Notes: generated from the letters alone by a model not told the origin. 64,000 bases of DNA from Pseudovirgaria hyperparasitica (GCF_010093815.1 NW_022985553.1:747511-811510), one strand, 5' to 3'. Numbered from the stretch's first letter, positions 31,304-42,718 are shown. Translations and numbers: made by a program.

Positions 31304-33015
31304 ATGACTTCCGCAAGACCCGGCGCAGGCAGGACGCGAACAAACAGCATCAGCCAAGTAAGTACAATTACTCGGTATATCTCCATGCCTCCGCCCCTTG
31401 CAACATGACCTTACTGACAACGCGTAGAAGGAGTCTGTTCCTAAGGCGGGCCAATGGCCGGTCGATCCTCAAGAAGCTGTTCCCATCGATGACGACCGCA
31501 TATGGATTGACGGGTGCTTCGACTTCGCGCATCATGGTATGAGCATATAGGACTTAACCGCGATGAGACACTTGATCTGACACTGTCTAGGTCATGCCGG
31601 CGCGATGCTACAAGCTCGGCAACTGGGCAAGGAGCTGCTCGTTGGCGTGCACTCCGATGAATCTATCTTAGAGAACAAGGGTCCAACGGTTATGGACTTA
31701 AAAGAACGGTATGGTGAATCCATGCTTCCACTGAACGGACTAACAAGCGTGGCAGTGTTGCTGCCGTGGATGCGTGCCGCTGGGCTACCAAATCCATTCC
31801 TCATGCTCCTTACGTTACCTCGCTACCCTGGATATCACATTATGGTTGCCAGTTTGTTGTGCATGGTGATGATATCACATCTGATAGCAGCGGGGAAGAT
31901 TGCTATCGCTTTGTGAAGGCAGCTGGCAGATTCAAGGTCGTCAAGAGAACCCCGGGTATATCGACGACCGACCTCGTTGGCCGTATGTTATTATGCACAA
32001 AGACACACTTCATTAAGTCATTCCAACGAACCCTTGCTGGTGAGGAGGGTGATGGAAGCGATGAAGAACGAAAAGTCAAGGCAGCAGCTATGCTCCAGAG
32101 AATCAAAGATTATGCCACCGATGAGTCGGGGCTCAATCCTGGATTGGAAGTATGGGACTGGATTGCATCACGACCAGCCAAGGAACGACGTGTATCTCGT
32201 GTCGATACCTCAACTTCGCAAGACTCCACTTCCCCTACTATGCACAAAACCGAGCGTGTTCGTGAGGAGAAAGGAATCTTCAAGCATCTCGTGCAGGGCA
32301 AGAGGCCCAAGCCTGGACAGCGAGTAGTATACGTCGACGGCGGTTTCGACTTGTTCTCTACCGGTCATACCGAATTCTTAGCCCTCGTTATTCGAACGGA
32401 GTCTGAGGAAGCTTTAGCGCAAGGATGGACCGCCGATGAACAGAGAGATAAGAGAGTCCAAGAGTCCGGATGTGACTATGCGCCGGTATATCTAATTGCT
32501 GGCATACACGACGACGAAGTCATAAACTATTGGAAAGGCGTGAACTTTCCAATCATGAACATGTTCGAAAGAGGACTCTGCGTTTTACAATGCAAGGTAT
32601 GTTTCTTCCACTGCTGATAGTGAACAACAACTGACCTATGGTACAGCATGTGGACGCCGTTGTATTCGGAGCTCCTTTCACCCCATCAAAAGCTTTCCTG
32701 AGAAGTTTGCCGTACGGTGTACCGGATACAGTCGCACATGGGCCAACCTCGTTTATGCCGCTGACATTCGATCCTTATAAAACCTCCAAAGAACTTGGCA
32801 TCTTCAAAGAGATTGGCTCGCATGAGTTTCAGAATGTCAATGCTGGGCAGATAGTAGAGCGTATCATGAAAGGAAGAGCTCTGTATGAAGAGAGGCAGCG
32901 TAAGAAAGGAGAAAAGGGTTTCGGAGAGGAAGCAATGCGAAGACGTGAGCAGATGGAGGAAGACGCAGCGAGGCAGAGGAAGTTCCGCGAGATCGAGAGG
33001 ATGTATAGCGTCTAG
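31304..33015 (+). CDS. ect1: ethanolamine-phosphate cytidylyltransferase
   Basis: Makes CDP-ethanolamine from CTP and phosphoethanolamine, the control step of the Kennedy route to phosphatidylethanolamine. Five exons: 31304-31357, 31428-31536, 31591-31708, 31756-32596 and 32647-33015; introns of 70, 54, 47 and 50 nt. The joined frame is 496 aa. First nucleotidyltransferase domain: RIWIDGCFDFAHHGHAGAML (with the HxGH site completed across intron 2), then VHSDESILENKGP, PWISHYGCQFVVHGDD and TPGISTTDLVGRML (ISTT signature). Second, partly degenerate domain from about residue 283: VVYVDGGFDLFSTGHTEFLA and APVYLIAGIHDDEVIN. The linker near 250 is Ser/Thr-rich. The last 40 residues are a charged helix. 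Two-domain layout is that of eukaryotic ECT, not of choline-phosphate cytidylyltransferase. Confidence 0.96.
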
Positions 33016-33348
33016 TATAGCGTTATGAATTTCTGCGATTGATTGCTGCATAACCTTACGCACTGCTGCTCTTTTGGCGGCTGACCCACTTAAATTCCAC
33101 TTAAACTTCAAGGGTCCAAGACTCGCGTCATGACGCGCTCGCGAAGGTGGAAACAACTAGTGCTATTTAGGCAAAGTCACAACAGCTGTTACTACATCCA
33201 CCAAGTTCGTCTCTCACCTGGTGAAAAATCGACTGAACATCAATGCTGTGCCGGCCGCATTCCTGCAGCTTCTAAGACCAGTCATCAATACTATGTCACT
33301 GATCTCCATCTTGTAATTTTTTAGGATCACTCACCACGCGGCTCCAAC
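33016..33348. other. intergenic, nothing recognised
   Basis: 332 bp between tandem plus-strand genes. A CTTAAATTCCACTTAAACTT stretch is a short imperfect direct repeat of no clear meaning. Confidence 0.5.
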
Positions 33349-34206
33349 ATGGCGAGAGGCAACAAATTCAAGAAATCTAAAGCTCCAGAAGATCCAACAA
33401 TCGATTTTCCGATCCTCAAGAAATTAGCTAATCCCTCAATACTTCCCGTCGAGTCTACGACCTCTCGCACACACCCTCGCGATCCCTCCTCCTCAGACGA
33501 CCACGCCCGCACCCGTCCTCGCACGGCTGCGAAACCATGGGCAGATGGCGACGAGGAGCCCCGCTTCGCAACCCCCAATCAACCTATCCAATTTCATTCA
33601 CAGCAATCCAAACATCCAGAAGCCGTCCAACACAGCGGTCCGCCGAGCTATTCATCTCTCCTTCCCTCCCACCTCGCCACAAATCTCGAAAAAAGCTTCG
33701 ACGTACACGCACTGAACATCAGTTCTGGATCCAAGATCAATGCAAAAGTCAAATCGCTTCTGGGCTTGCTCGAGAATGGATTTGACTTTGGCAAGACGGA
33801 CCAGAAGCCCGGTGTCGTGGCGCTGACGGCGAAAGCCGGCACGGCGAATAAAATGATTAGCGTGGTGGAGATTGCGAAGAGGGAATTGGAGAAGGAGAAG
33901 CTGAAGTGGTTTCAGTACTCGGCGGTGGGATCAAGGATCGAGGAGTTGAAAGAGAAATTGAAGAAAGAAGAGGGCAAAGGGCAGAAGGGCAATGGGAGGG
34001 CATTTGGTGGTGACACTGCGGATACGGAGGATGTGAATATGGTAGAGGAAATCGAAGAGGAAGCATTTGAGACGATGGTTCTACCGGAGAGGAAGAAGGT
34101 CAGAGCGGTGCCATATTTGACGGTATATATGGCGAGGGTGCCGGTACAACTGCTGAAGGCGGAATACGGAGAGCAGATGTACGATCCGAGGAAGGATCAG
34201 AGATGA
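33349..34206 (+). CDS. Alba-like DNA/RNA-binding domain protein
   Basis: Single exon, 285 aa from ATG 33349. The N-terminal 100 residues are polar and disordered after a basic start (MARGNKFKKSKAPEDPTIDF). Residues about 120-190 look like an Alba fold: HALNISSGSKINAKVKSLLG, then VVALTAKAGTANKMISVVEI, AKRELEKEKLKWFQYSAVGS. The ALTA..G.A..K.ISVVEI..R pattern is the Alba helix-strand core, as in the mould 'Alba-like' proteins related to RNase P/MRP subunits. A Lys/Glu-rich helix and an acidic stretch follow, then a conserved-looking tail (VPYLTVYMARVPVQLLKAEY). Likely nuclear RNA/DNA binding (inference). C-rich to G-rich switch occurs at mid-gene, as in UTP25. Confidence 0.8.
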   Translation: MARGNKFKKSKAPEDPTIDFPILKKLANPSILPVESTTSRTHPRDPSSSDDHARTRPRTAAKPWADGDEEPRFATPNQPIQFHSQQSKHPEAVQHSGPPSYSSLLPSHLATNLEKSFDVHALNISSGSKINAKVKSLLGLLENGFDFGKTDQKPGVVALTAKAGTANKMISVVEIAKRELEKEKLKWFQYSAVGSRIEELKEKLKKEEGKGQKGNGRAFGGDTADTEDVNMVEEIEEEAFETMVLPERKKVRAVPYLTVYMARVPVQLLKAEYGEQMYDPRKDQR

Positions 34207-34517
34207 GACGGACTATATAGCATGAGATAGTCTACACTCAATTACTGTGATGCCTTATCAGGCCCTCTAAGAATTTGAGCACTGGCGCTAATTACTATAT
34301 CTATTTCTCGGAGCATAGCCCGGGGCACAATGGTTGCACAAACACGGATGGATCCCTGAGATATTAGGAATGCGACAATGCATAAGTCTATCGATCTTAC
34401 TACGAGTCGTCGTCATACAGTATCTAATGGGATGATCGTTCTGAGAGAAAATATTCTTATTTTGTTTGCCGCTGTATCTGGGCTCAGCCGGCCCTTTGCC
34501 TTTGCGCAACTCTTCCT
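34207..34517. other. intergenic between convergent genes
   Basis: 310 bp holding the 3' flanks of the Alba-like gene and of NAA10. No other feature seen. Confidence 0.5.
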
Positions 34518-35348
34518 TTACGCAGCAACCCCCCTCTCATCTCTTTCAACCAGCGCCCCGACCCCCAGGCCCCTCCCAACCTTGACCTTCCTAAGATCCT
34601 TCTTCTCCTCCTTTTCCTCATCACCCTTCTTTCCCGCACTGCCCACCTCGTCCCCCTCATCCCCCGCCTCCTTCTCCCCATCCTCGCCATCATCCCCGTC
34701 CCTCAATCGCAAATCACTCAGCTCCATCCGCATACTATACGCATCCTCACCATCCGCATAGTACTTTGCCTCCACCTTATCCACCGTGAAGCCCAGGGTA
34801 TCACGGTACAAGTGCAGTGCGGCAGTATTGGACATGCGCACGTGCAGAGACACATAGTGCGCGGAAAACGTCTCGGCCATGGCCCGCTGGCTCTGCCGCA
34901 TCAGCTTCTCCGCCAGTCCTAGACGCCGGTGCGTGCGCATGACGGACAGCGAGGTGATGTGCCCGTGTTGCACGCCGTCGCTCGGCTCCTCCTCCATTTT
35001 GGCGAGCACGTAGCCGACGATCTTGGGCGGGTCGTACGGCGATTTGGGCGGGTGCGAGACCTTGGGACATCATGTTAGTGGGTAGTTCCGTATACAGGAG
35101 CTCTAGACTCAATATTTGTGATTAATGAGAAGTGCCATGTTGGTATCTGGGATACGCTTGATGTTTGACTTGGGGGAGCACGTGAGCGCGAAGTGAAGCG
35201 CACTTACGTCGACGGCGACATAGCTTAATTGCGGCCAGCTCATTGCATGATAGAGGTAGTATTTGCAGAAGTAGTTTTCGGGCAGATTGGTGATGTTTGC
35301 TTGTTGTACGTGCGGGATATCAGATGGTCTCAGCACGCGGATATCCAT
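34518..35348 (-). CDS. naa10: N-terminal acetyltransferase A catalytic subunit (NAA10/ARD1)
   Basis: GNAT acetyltransferase that, with NAA15, acetylates the N-termini of nascent proteins at the ribosome. Two exons, 35208-35348 and 34518-35060, joined across a 147-nt intron (GTAAGT donor, CCAAG acceptor); 227 aa. It starts [20 protein letters not shown], then [20 protein letters not shown] and LSYVAVD, all near-identical to NAA10 elsewhere. After the junction: [40 protein letters not shown] (R-R-x-G-x-A acetyl-CoA loop), [20 protein letters not shown] and [20 protein letters not shown]. The last 60 residues are an acidic/Lys-rich tail ([15 protein letters not shown]), variable in the family. 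Convergent with the Alba-like gene. Confidence 0.96.
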
Positions 35349-37147
35349 GATGTGAGCTGTGCGAATAAAGTTTTTGCGGTACTTTTGCAGATGAACTCCA
35401 GTGTTGGGTTCTTGCTCTTTCTGATTTGATAGATCTGACAGGAATTGGTGATAGGATCGCTACAGGTCGATTACGGGAACGGAGTCGAACGGGATGTATG
35501 ATTTGCGCTTGAGATTGAACATGGATCTTGGAATTTCGAGCTTGTCGGGAGAGTTGTGGCTGAAGTGTGGCACTAATCATAAATTCTTCCTCGGATGTGG
35601 CGGTGCACAGCGTCCCAAGACGGCTAGTCTTCTGTTTACGCCTTACATTCTTCGACATTGATGATCTTGCATAAAGTCAATTGTAGCATCAGTCAATCTC
35701 AGGAACTGTAGTCCTAACGTCTTCGCTTCCTCACGCCAATTGACCATGGAGATAGAAAGGTAAAATTGCATAACGACATGCACGTCTAGGATAGAGCCGC
35801 GGCAATCACAGATTGATAATCGATGACGAGTATTGTTCTCGAACTCACCCGCTATGAAGAGGGACTACATATGAGTATAGGATAGTAAAATTTCAATAAT
35901 TGCTCAAAAGGCTGCCACCACCAACGACTTTAGTCGACGAGTTCCGCTGTCCTGGAGACCGTTCACCCAAGGATAATGTGCGGTCTTAGAATCCTTCGTC
36001 TGGCTTGTGATGTTCACTACGATATTGAAGCCTAATCTAGAAGGTTAGTAGAGTGTAGAAGAATACTAGAAAGAGAAATGAGGAGCACTAAAGTGTAGAA
36101 ATCCAACTACGTGAATATTGGTCTCATACCTTTGAGCTTTGTTCTTGATACCCAGCATCTAGTTATCATAGAGAGTTGTTACGACTTGAGCTAAGTCTAT
36201 TGAGCTATTCGTAGTGTTGGACTACGAACGAATGCTACACTTAGTACATGATACTTGTATGCTGATTCGTTTCCAGACTGATGTAGGTGATACAAATTTG
36301 AATTCAGGTTACAGACCTAGTCGGTCGGTCGCAGCATGCGGAACCCCCTCGTATATCAAGACGTGAAGGCTTGTCCTCTGGATCACCTGAGGATGTCAAG
36401 TTGTTCTCAAGGACTCTTGTCTAGCGCGAGACCGACCAGTGTTCACCCTTTTCCGCGACCTTTGCAAGGGTATCATACTCGACTGGCATGATCTACAGCA
36501 TAGGCTATTTAGTCTATTACATTTCGCCCTTTTAAAATCGAGCAACCATTGTAAGGCTTGTTCAGTAATGTTATCTCATGACGATCTGTAACGAGTTGCA
36601 TAGCTTAGCTGTGACCATGAACTTGGAAAGTATTGGCTAAAAAAGCCGGGAACCACCTATGCTTCAATTTGTTCTAACCTCAGAATCGTCTCAAGCCCCT
36701 TTAGGGCAGTGCTTACAAGGCAGTGCGGGACAATGCACGGATTTGCGCATGCTAGCGATTGTCATCAGGGCTCTACATATCATTCTCGTTTTTTTGTCGA
36801 CCGCGCTCTCTCAGGCGCGAGGGCACCGAGCCGACGATAATTGGGGGTCGTTGGAAATTTGGGGAACCTGTTCGACATTCCTTCGCGTAACCTCCAGGCA
36901 GCCACTTAACGACCAATTGACGTGTACGCTGACGTCCAACATGGGATGAGGATGACGCGTCCAAACTTGGAAAAGAGACCAGCGTTCAAATGTATCGTTG
37001 AAGCAACCAGTTCGTATTAATGCTACTTAAAAGGACGCGATTTACTGCTCGGTAACTGTTTGGTTACTTTAGTGAACCTCTCCAGTCGCTTACCTTGTGT
37101 CACGGTACACAGCTACGTGAAGCTGTGTAACAGGAGCCTTTTCAATC
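35349..37147. other. 1.8 kb intergenic, nothing recognised
   Basis: Between divergent NAA10 (-) and the proteolipid gene (+). A minus-strand ATG-led frame at 35320-35658 overlaps the NAA10 start and is probably leader sequence. The rest is A/T-leaning with no protein-like frame. Confidence 0.45.
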
Positions 37148-37910
37148 ATGTATCCCTCGGATGTCTGGTCAGTAGTCTCAGATATTTCATACGCCATACT
37201 CACAGCTAATAATCATGTCGCAGCCCTATCTATGCGGTAAGCTCACATCCTGGACACACGTGAACTCTGCGGTTGCTCATTAGATATCGTTCAGTCGTTC
37301 TTCAGTAACATGGGATGCGCTTTTGCCATCGTTTTCAGTGTTTTAGGAGCCGCGTACGGTACGGCGAAGTCAGGTGTCGGCATTTGCGCGTCTGGCGTGC
37401 TGCATCCAGATCAGATAGTAAGGAGTAAGAGACAGTCCATTTCTAGATGAAGGCGCTAGAGCTTGCGTCCATGTCGTGTTTCCAGGTTGATCGGAATACT
37501 AACAGCTCGGCAGACTCTGTTCCAGTCATCATGGCAGGCATTCTCTCGATCTACGGGCTAGTTGTAGCTGTTCTCATCGGTAACGCCCTCAAGCCTGAGA
37601 CACATATCTTCACTGGCTTTGCACACCTTGGCGCTGGTATCGCAGTTGGACTATGTGGACTTGGGGCAGGCTTTGCTATCGGTATCACTGGTGATGCGGG
37701 TGTACGAAGTACATGCCAGCAACCAAGGATGTTCGTGGGCATGATGCTCATCCAGATTTTTGCCGAAGTCCTAGGTATGATCAACGAGAGGTGTGTGACC
37801 ATATGCTGAAGAACTTGAGAACAGGTCTATACGGCATGATTATCGCGCTGCTGATGGTGGCGAGTACAGCGAATGTAAATTGCAATACAGCTGCGGATCT
37901 GCGATTGTAG
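37148..37910 (+). CDS. divergent V-ATPase proteolipid subunit (c/c' type)
   Basis: Five exons: 37148-37167 (20 nt), 37224-37236 (13 nt), 37295-37424, 37514-37774 and 37825-37910; introns of 56, 58, 89 and 50 nt. Joined frame 169 aa, starting [20 protein letters not shown]. Four membrane spans: about 11-33, 55-77, 89-112 and 127-152. Family motifs: [66 protein letters not shown]139 in the last is the proton-carrying glutamate of the rotor ring. It departs from the strongly conserved Vma3/Vma11 at many sites (SFFSNMG for PFFG.MG; HPDQIVRN for RPDLI.KN) and ends with an unusual 17-residue tail ([17 protein letters not shown]). Probably a fast-evolving paralog; the standard copies would lie elsewhere. 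Confidence 0.87.
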
Positions 37911-38344
37911 GCCATGCGTCGGATCCAGACTGCGATTGTAAGTCAGACTGCGAGACGATCATGGTCGTACGAGGGCCGAGATGTTCTACGATAACGTCGA
38001 GAAGACTGATCTGATAGAGAAATAATCTAAGCAGTTATAAACGTGGAGGAGTGTTGAGCCGATCGGTCAGAGGTGGTGGATGGCTGAGCCGGTCAGTTGT
38101 CCGGCACACTATCTAACAAGCTAAATTATGATGCAATCGGAGGGGCACGATCAACCACTGAAGGATCTCGGTCGTTTTCGGTCGAGAGGATTGACGTATT
38201 CGAATTACCCCGCCAGTAGGCTTGCTGTGGGTGATATTGAGGAATTTATATCAACCTGGTAGCCGGGATCGAATACAAGTCAATGGGTTAGCTATCTTTA
38301 AGACCCTGCAACATTAGAAAGCGCTTTGTCAATAAGGCATTACG
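37911..38344. other. intergenic, nothing recognised
   Basis: 434 bp between tandem plus-strand genes. Contains a short imperfect direct repeat (GAGCCGATCGGTCAG and GAGCCGGTCAG) near 38.06-38.09 kb. Confidence 0.45.
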
Positions 38345-39302
38345 ATGGCTTCGCAACCCATAGTCGCATTTGACTACGGTATGAGTCTTTGTATGTTGTG
38401 AAGGAGACTTGCGTTGCTGATCTCGACTGATAGATTTCTCTCCATATGGACAGAAGATTCGCAGTGCGCTTGCGGCCTCCAATGTAGCCTTTTTGCGCGC
38501 CGATGTCCCTCCTGTTCTACCGAGACCAACTTTGGAGAAACTGGGCATCACCTATCGTAGAATCCCGGTGCTTGCTATCGGCAAAGACGTATATTGTGAT
38601 TCATCCTTGATCATCGATACGATCCAGAAGACCTTCAAAGCGCTTCCCAGTCACCCAGCTGACAAGGCCTTTGAAACCTTTGGAAGTGCTGGTCTGTTTG
38701 GAAGCGCATTGAACGTCATTCCAACAGCGGCTCTGACGCCCGAATTCCTCAAGGACCGTGAGACCATCTTCCCAGATTTAGCACGTCCAGACTACGCCGA
38801 ACTCAGGCCAAGTGGTCTTGCAGAGATTCGAGAACAATTTCAGATCATCGAATCTCAATTTCTTGCAGCTTCAGGGGGGGCTTTCATTGGTGGGAACAGA
38901 ATCTCGCTCGCAGATGTCCACGTCGGGTTCGTCGTAAAATGGCTGTTCGGCAACCTTGAACTCAGCAAAGAGGTAGGATTCGGGGCTGCAGAGTTTCCGT
39001 TGATTCATCAGTGGCTCGACAGTTGGCCAAAGTGGACCTATACGGATATCTCTGCTGAGCAGGCGATTGAGACGATTACCAAGGCTGAGTACAGCGCCAA
39101 GGACAGTGGAGTGAACGAGAATGACTACATTCAGATTCCCCCTGGGACGAAGGTTACAATCGAGAATTCGGATACGAAGGCTGGTGCGCATCTTCAAGTC
39201 GGTAGATTGGTTGGACTGAACGACTTGGAGACCGTGATCGAGCTGGAGAATACTGTTAGGGTTCACTTTCCACGTAGAGGTTATTATGTGAAGAGAGCAT
39301 AG
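38345..39302 (+). CDS. glutathione S-transferase-like protein
   Basis: Two exons, 38345-38378 and 38434-39302, joined across a 55-nt intron (GTATGA donor, GACTGATAG end); 300 aa. The thioredoxin-fold half starts MASQPIVAFDYDFSPYGQKI (SPYGQ at the usual catalytic-site place), then ITYRRIPVLAIGKDVYCDSS, with the cis-proline of IPVL and the D-S that bind glutathione's glutamyl part. The helical half holds FIGGNRISLADVHVGFVVKW (the GST N-capping box S/T-x-A-D). About 70 residues follow that standard GSTs lack (YIQIPPGTKVTIENSDTKAG, then VRVHFPRRGYYVKR), shared by a class of mould GST-like proteins. Cytosolic; substrate unknown. Next to an FMN oxidoreductase, so a detoxification or secondary-metabolism role is possible. 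Confidence 0.87.
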
Positions 39303-39923
39303 ACATGTGAGATTTGACAGCTCTGAGTATAGTCCAAGCAATATGATGCCAAAAGTCATTGGAAACAACATGTGCTCTGGTGGTGAAGAACAGAAAGGAG
39401 AAAACATTACGCGCGACGCGTTGATTGTACCCGACTAGGATTTTGCTCTTATCCGCTTTCGGAACCGTCTACATTATTGCTTGTCTAGGACGTAAGTAAT
39501 TCTACTGCTCCAAATATTATAATATATCTCTTCTATTTAAAGTATTACAAAATATATATCTTGCAATATCTATATTATGGCTAGTTTGAATGCAGAAATC
39601 ATAGTTTGACATCTTGAATACTAAGAGTGATGGGTCTTAGGTATTAATGAAGAGATCTAATCCATGGATCTATGAGCTACGTTACCTCACCCCGCATCAA
39701 GGGGCCATTAGTTAAAATACAACTGGCATGCATGGATGCAGAGCGTTGTCATGTACAGGGTATGACTGCACGCCGAGATAACGGGACGGTATGTTGGATG
39801 TGCCACGTCCTCAGGCAAATGTAATGACAATGGAACCCACATGTGTACGTCCCCAGTTTCGCCGTATTCTTCGTACTCTTTTCTGCACTCGTTTGTATCA
39901 TACAGTTCGTCATATCACGAATC
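39303..39923. other. intergenic with AT-rich core
   Basis: 620 bp between tandem plus-strand genes, very A/T-rich at about 39.50-39.58 kb. The frame ahead of the next gene's ATG is open from 39843 and encodes a hydrophobic stretch (SFAVFFVLFSALVCIIQFVI), but has no ATG or clear acceptor. Confidence 0.45.
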
Positions 39924-41180
39924 ATGACTGGCCAGCCAGTCCCTACTCCTCTTAGAGAGAAGAAACCCATACTATGCATCGATGACATCAAGAAAGTTGC
40001 CGACAAGAAACTCTCAGAGATCGTCAGAGGTCCGTATTACCCTCCTCCATAAGTCAAATACCAATTCACTTGACTCACTTGACTCACCTCTTCCCAGAGT
40101 TTTATAATTCAGGTTCCCGCGAGCAAGTCACTGTCCACGAGAATACTTCTGCATATCGAAAATACCGCCTGCGCCCACGCGTCCTCGTCGACGTCTCCCA
40201 CGCGGATCCTAGCACCATACTTTGGAACCGCTCGATCACCTTTCCATTATGCATCTCACCTGCCGGCCTCCAGGCCATGGCACATCCAGATGGTGAGCTG
40301 GCCACCACCCGCGCCTGTGCTGCGCGCGGCATCAACATGGCCGTGTCCTCCTTCGCAAACTACAGTGTAGAAGACATCCGCGCCGCCAGCTCAGACATCG
40401 GCCCGATTGACCACGCAATGCAGCTGTACACGCTGCGCGACAGAGATTTGCAGCTGCGCATGATAAAGCGCGCTGAGGCCGCGGGCTGCAAGGCCATCTT
40501 CCTGACCGCAGACAGCGCAGTACTAGGCATGCGGTATCATGAGCACCGATACGACTTCCGCAGTCCTGCAGGGCTGGAGTATCCGAATATTGAAATCACG
40601 AGCTCGGAGATGCGCCGGACCACGCATGAGGGAGCGGCCACTGGGATGACGTCGGACGCGCATTCGTGGGTGCGGGAGGTGCCGTGGCTGAGGAGTGTAT
40701 GTGGAATGGAGGTTTGGATCAAGGGCGTGTTGACAGCAGAGGATGTTGAGCTAGCGGCTGAGTATGGGTGTGATGGAGTGGTAGTAAGCAACCATGGAGG
40801 CAGGCAGCTCGATGGGGTTGTGGCGACGATCGACGCGTTACCGGAGTGTGTGAAGGCAGCGAGGGGGAGGTTGAGAGTACATGTTGACGGAGGAATCAGG
40901 ACTGGGGCGGATGTCTTTAAGGCGTTGGCATTAGGCGCAGAGTGTTGTTGGATTGGAAGACCGGTGATATGGGCACTTGCGGTGAGTTTCGTGGGAAGTT
41001 GTAGGCCTGATTGCTAACATCTTGCAGTATGATGGCGAAGCTGGCGTTAAGAAAATGCTTGACCTGCTGTACGCAGAGTTCAAGGCGTGTATGCAATTAA
41101 CTGGCTGCAATAGTATTGCGGATATTACGACAGCGTCTCTAGGAATCGTTAGAAGTGACGGGCCCATTGCACGCCTGTAG
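39924..41180 (+). CDS. FMN-dependent alpha-hydroxy acid dehydrogenase
   Basis: Three exons, 39924-40029, 40098-40981 and 41028-41180; introns of 68 nt (GTCCGT donor) and 46 nt (GCTAAC branch). Joined frame 380 aa, usual for the glycolate/lactate oxidase family. Landmarks in the TIM barrel: ENTSAYRKYRLRPRVLVDVS, PLCISPAGLQAMAHPDGELA, MAVSSFANYSVEDI (SS FMN contact), AMQLYTLRD (QLY), IFLTADSAVLGMRYHEHR, VWIKGVLTAEDVELAAEYGC (IKG lysine), VVVSNHGGRQLDG (catalytic His and substrate Arg), VHVDGGIRTGADVFKALALG and CWIGRPVIWALAYDG. No heme-binding cytochrome b5 domain and no peroxisomal SKL-type end (it ends ARL, a weak PTS1 match). Oxidises a 2-hydroxy acid to its 2-oxo acid; the true substrate cannot be told. 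Confidence 0.94.
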
Positions 41181-42718
41181 AACGTTGGCAGTATATAGGC
41201 ATAGCATTGCAGATTTTCACCTCACCAGAGTGTTTCCAGAGCTCTATACCTCTGCGTTCTAGCATATAGGTAGACTTTTAGATATCACTTTCCTCTATCC
41301 TTGTGCCTGCCGCACCCAATAGTAGATCGGGACCCCTTGGTTATGCTGTTATGCCACCGGGCGAGTATTGTCGCAACAGTCTGAACGTGGTAGATCAATT
41401 CATGAATGGGCGAGATTGAGGAGGGACACTTTGTCCCTCTGAACCGATATGTAGTACTGATTTTCGCTTTAGCCATCAAAACAACTATTTTCACTTAGTA
41501 GTTTCCGTTAATGCTCGCGTTGAAATCGTACCCAGTTCGATACAATGTAAAGGATGATTCGATAGGAAAGAATAACCTGGACCAACTAGAATTCTTAACA
41601 CAGTGTTATATGACAAAAGCAGTCGAGGTTCGCTCCGACGAAAATGACGGACGAAGTGACCTTGGAGAACGGAGCGTATGATCGCTAATATTCAGGATAT
41701 CATTCGCATCGAAGTTCGCTGTTGGATCTTTGACCTCTTGATTGGATGACTTCTTCTCTCTTCTGGTCCACTTGGTAAAATTGACTACTGCTCGAGTTTC
41801 TTAAGACAACTCGCAATTCACCGGTCATGGTCTCGCGGAATTAATAAAAATCGATATAATCATATGTGACTTCAATAGCCTTGTTCTGTAGATGATGGAA
41901 GTCATATGAACTTCGACCAAATTTGGTGGATCTTCTCTCTATAGCCTTCCATTAACCATAGGATAAGTACTGTTTTCTCGAAACGTGGTATCTTTTATAC
42001 GTCTACGAATATATATCTATCTGTTAAAAGATGAACCGTAGGCAGTTTATGGTTCCGCTCGTTATAGTATTCGGTCCTTGCAGCTTCAAAAAGTAACACA
42101 ACGGTGTGCAAACCCAATTGGACAATAAATTACACAAACAAAGACAAAATCACAGAAGCGATCATGGATACAGTCACCTGGAGTCAAACTTAGGGCACTT
42201 TGCGTTGGAGATGCGTTGGTGACTACTTCGCCCTGCACTGCTAATTGTAACTGATATTTGGAGTGTTTGGGTTACTTATGGAGGGTCTGGCTTGAGATGT
42301 GAAACTTAGACAGAAGCAGTCGATATTCGCTGTACGTGTAGGCATAAGACTATCTCCTATCAAGATAAAGCGATTAGAAGTACACATGTACCGACCACTA
42401 GGCTCGAAGTAAAGTCTTCATTACTATGAAGCACAGCTTTTAGGTCTAATTATTTGTCCGTCATGCGTGAAAAGGGGTCGTTTGATCAAGCACAACTCAT
42501 TACGTACTGCATGTCATCGCTTGCTAAGCTGAACAATCAGTCTAGTTACACATATATATCTCCTATACATCGGTCAACGACTCAACGTTGCAACATCTGA
42601 ACCTTTCTACACGGTCACCAGCTCAACGAGCTCCCACAGTCGCATCCAAAGTTTCCGCCACCCTCTCCTCTATCTTTACAAAGCATCTCTTCTCTACCGA
42701 TCGTTGACTTGAGTGAGC
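41181..42718. other. 1.5 kb intergenic, nothing recognised
   Basis: A/T-leaning sequence with no protein-like frame. The last 100 bp are C/T/A-rich, as before many fungal starts, and should be the leader of the next gene. Confidence 0.45.

Noticed and set aside
31231-31542. Frame starting at 31231 ahead of and across the first ECT1 exons
   Set aside because: It runs in a different frame and through an intron; the ECT1 model from 31304 gives conserved sequence.
36240-36480. Possible tRNA or small RNA gene in the gap before the proteolipid gene
   Set aside because: No cloverleaf with A and B boxes could be formed.
39480-39590. AT-rich patch as a remnant of a RIP-mutated transposon
   Set aside because: It is only about 100 bp, without terminal repeats, target duplication or a coding trace.
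39843-40052. Starting the FMN dehydrogenase at 39843
   Set aside because: No ATG is present there (GTG only); the first ATG in frame is at 39924, and the family normally starts close to the conserved core.
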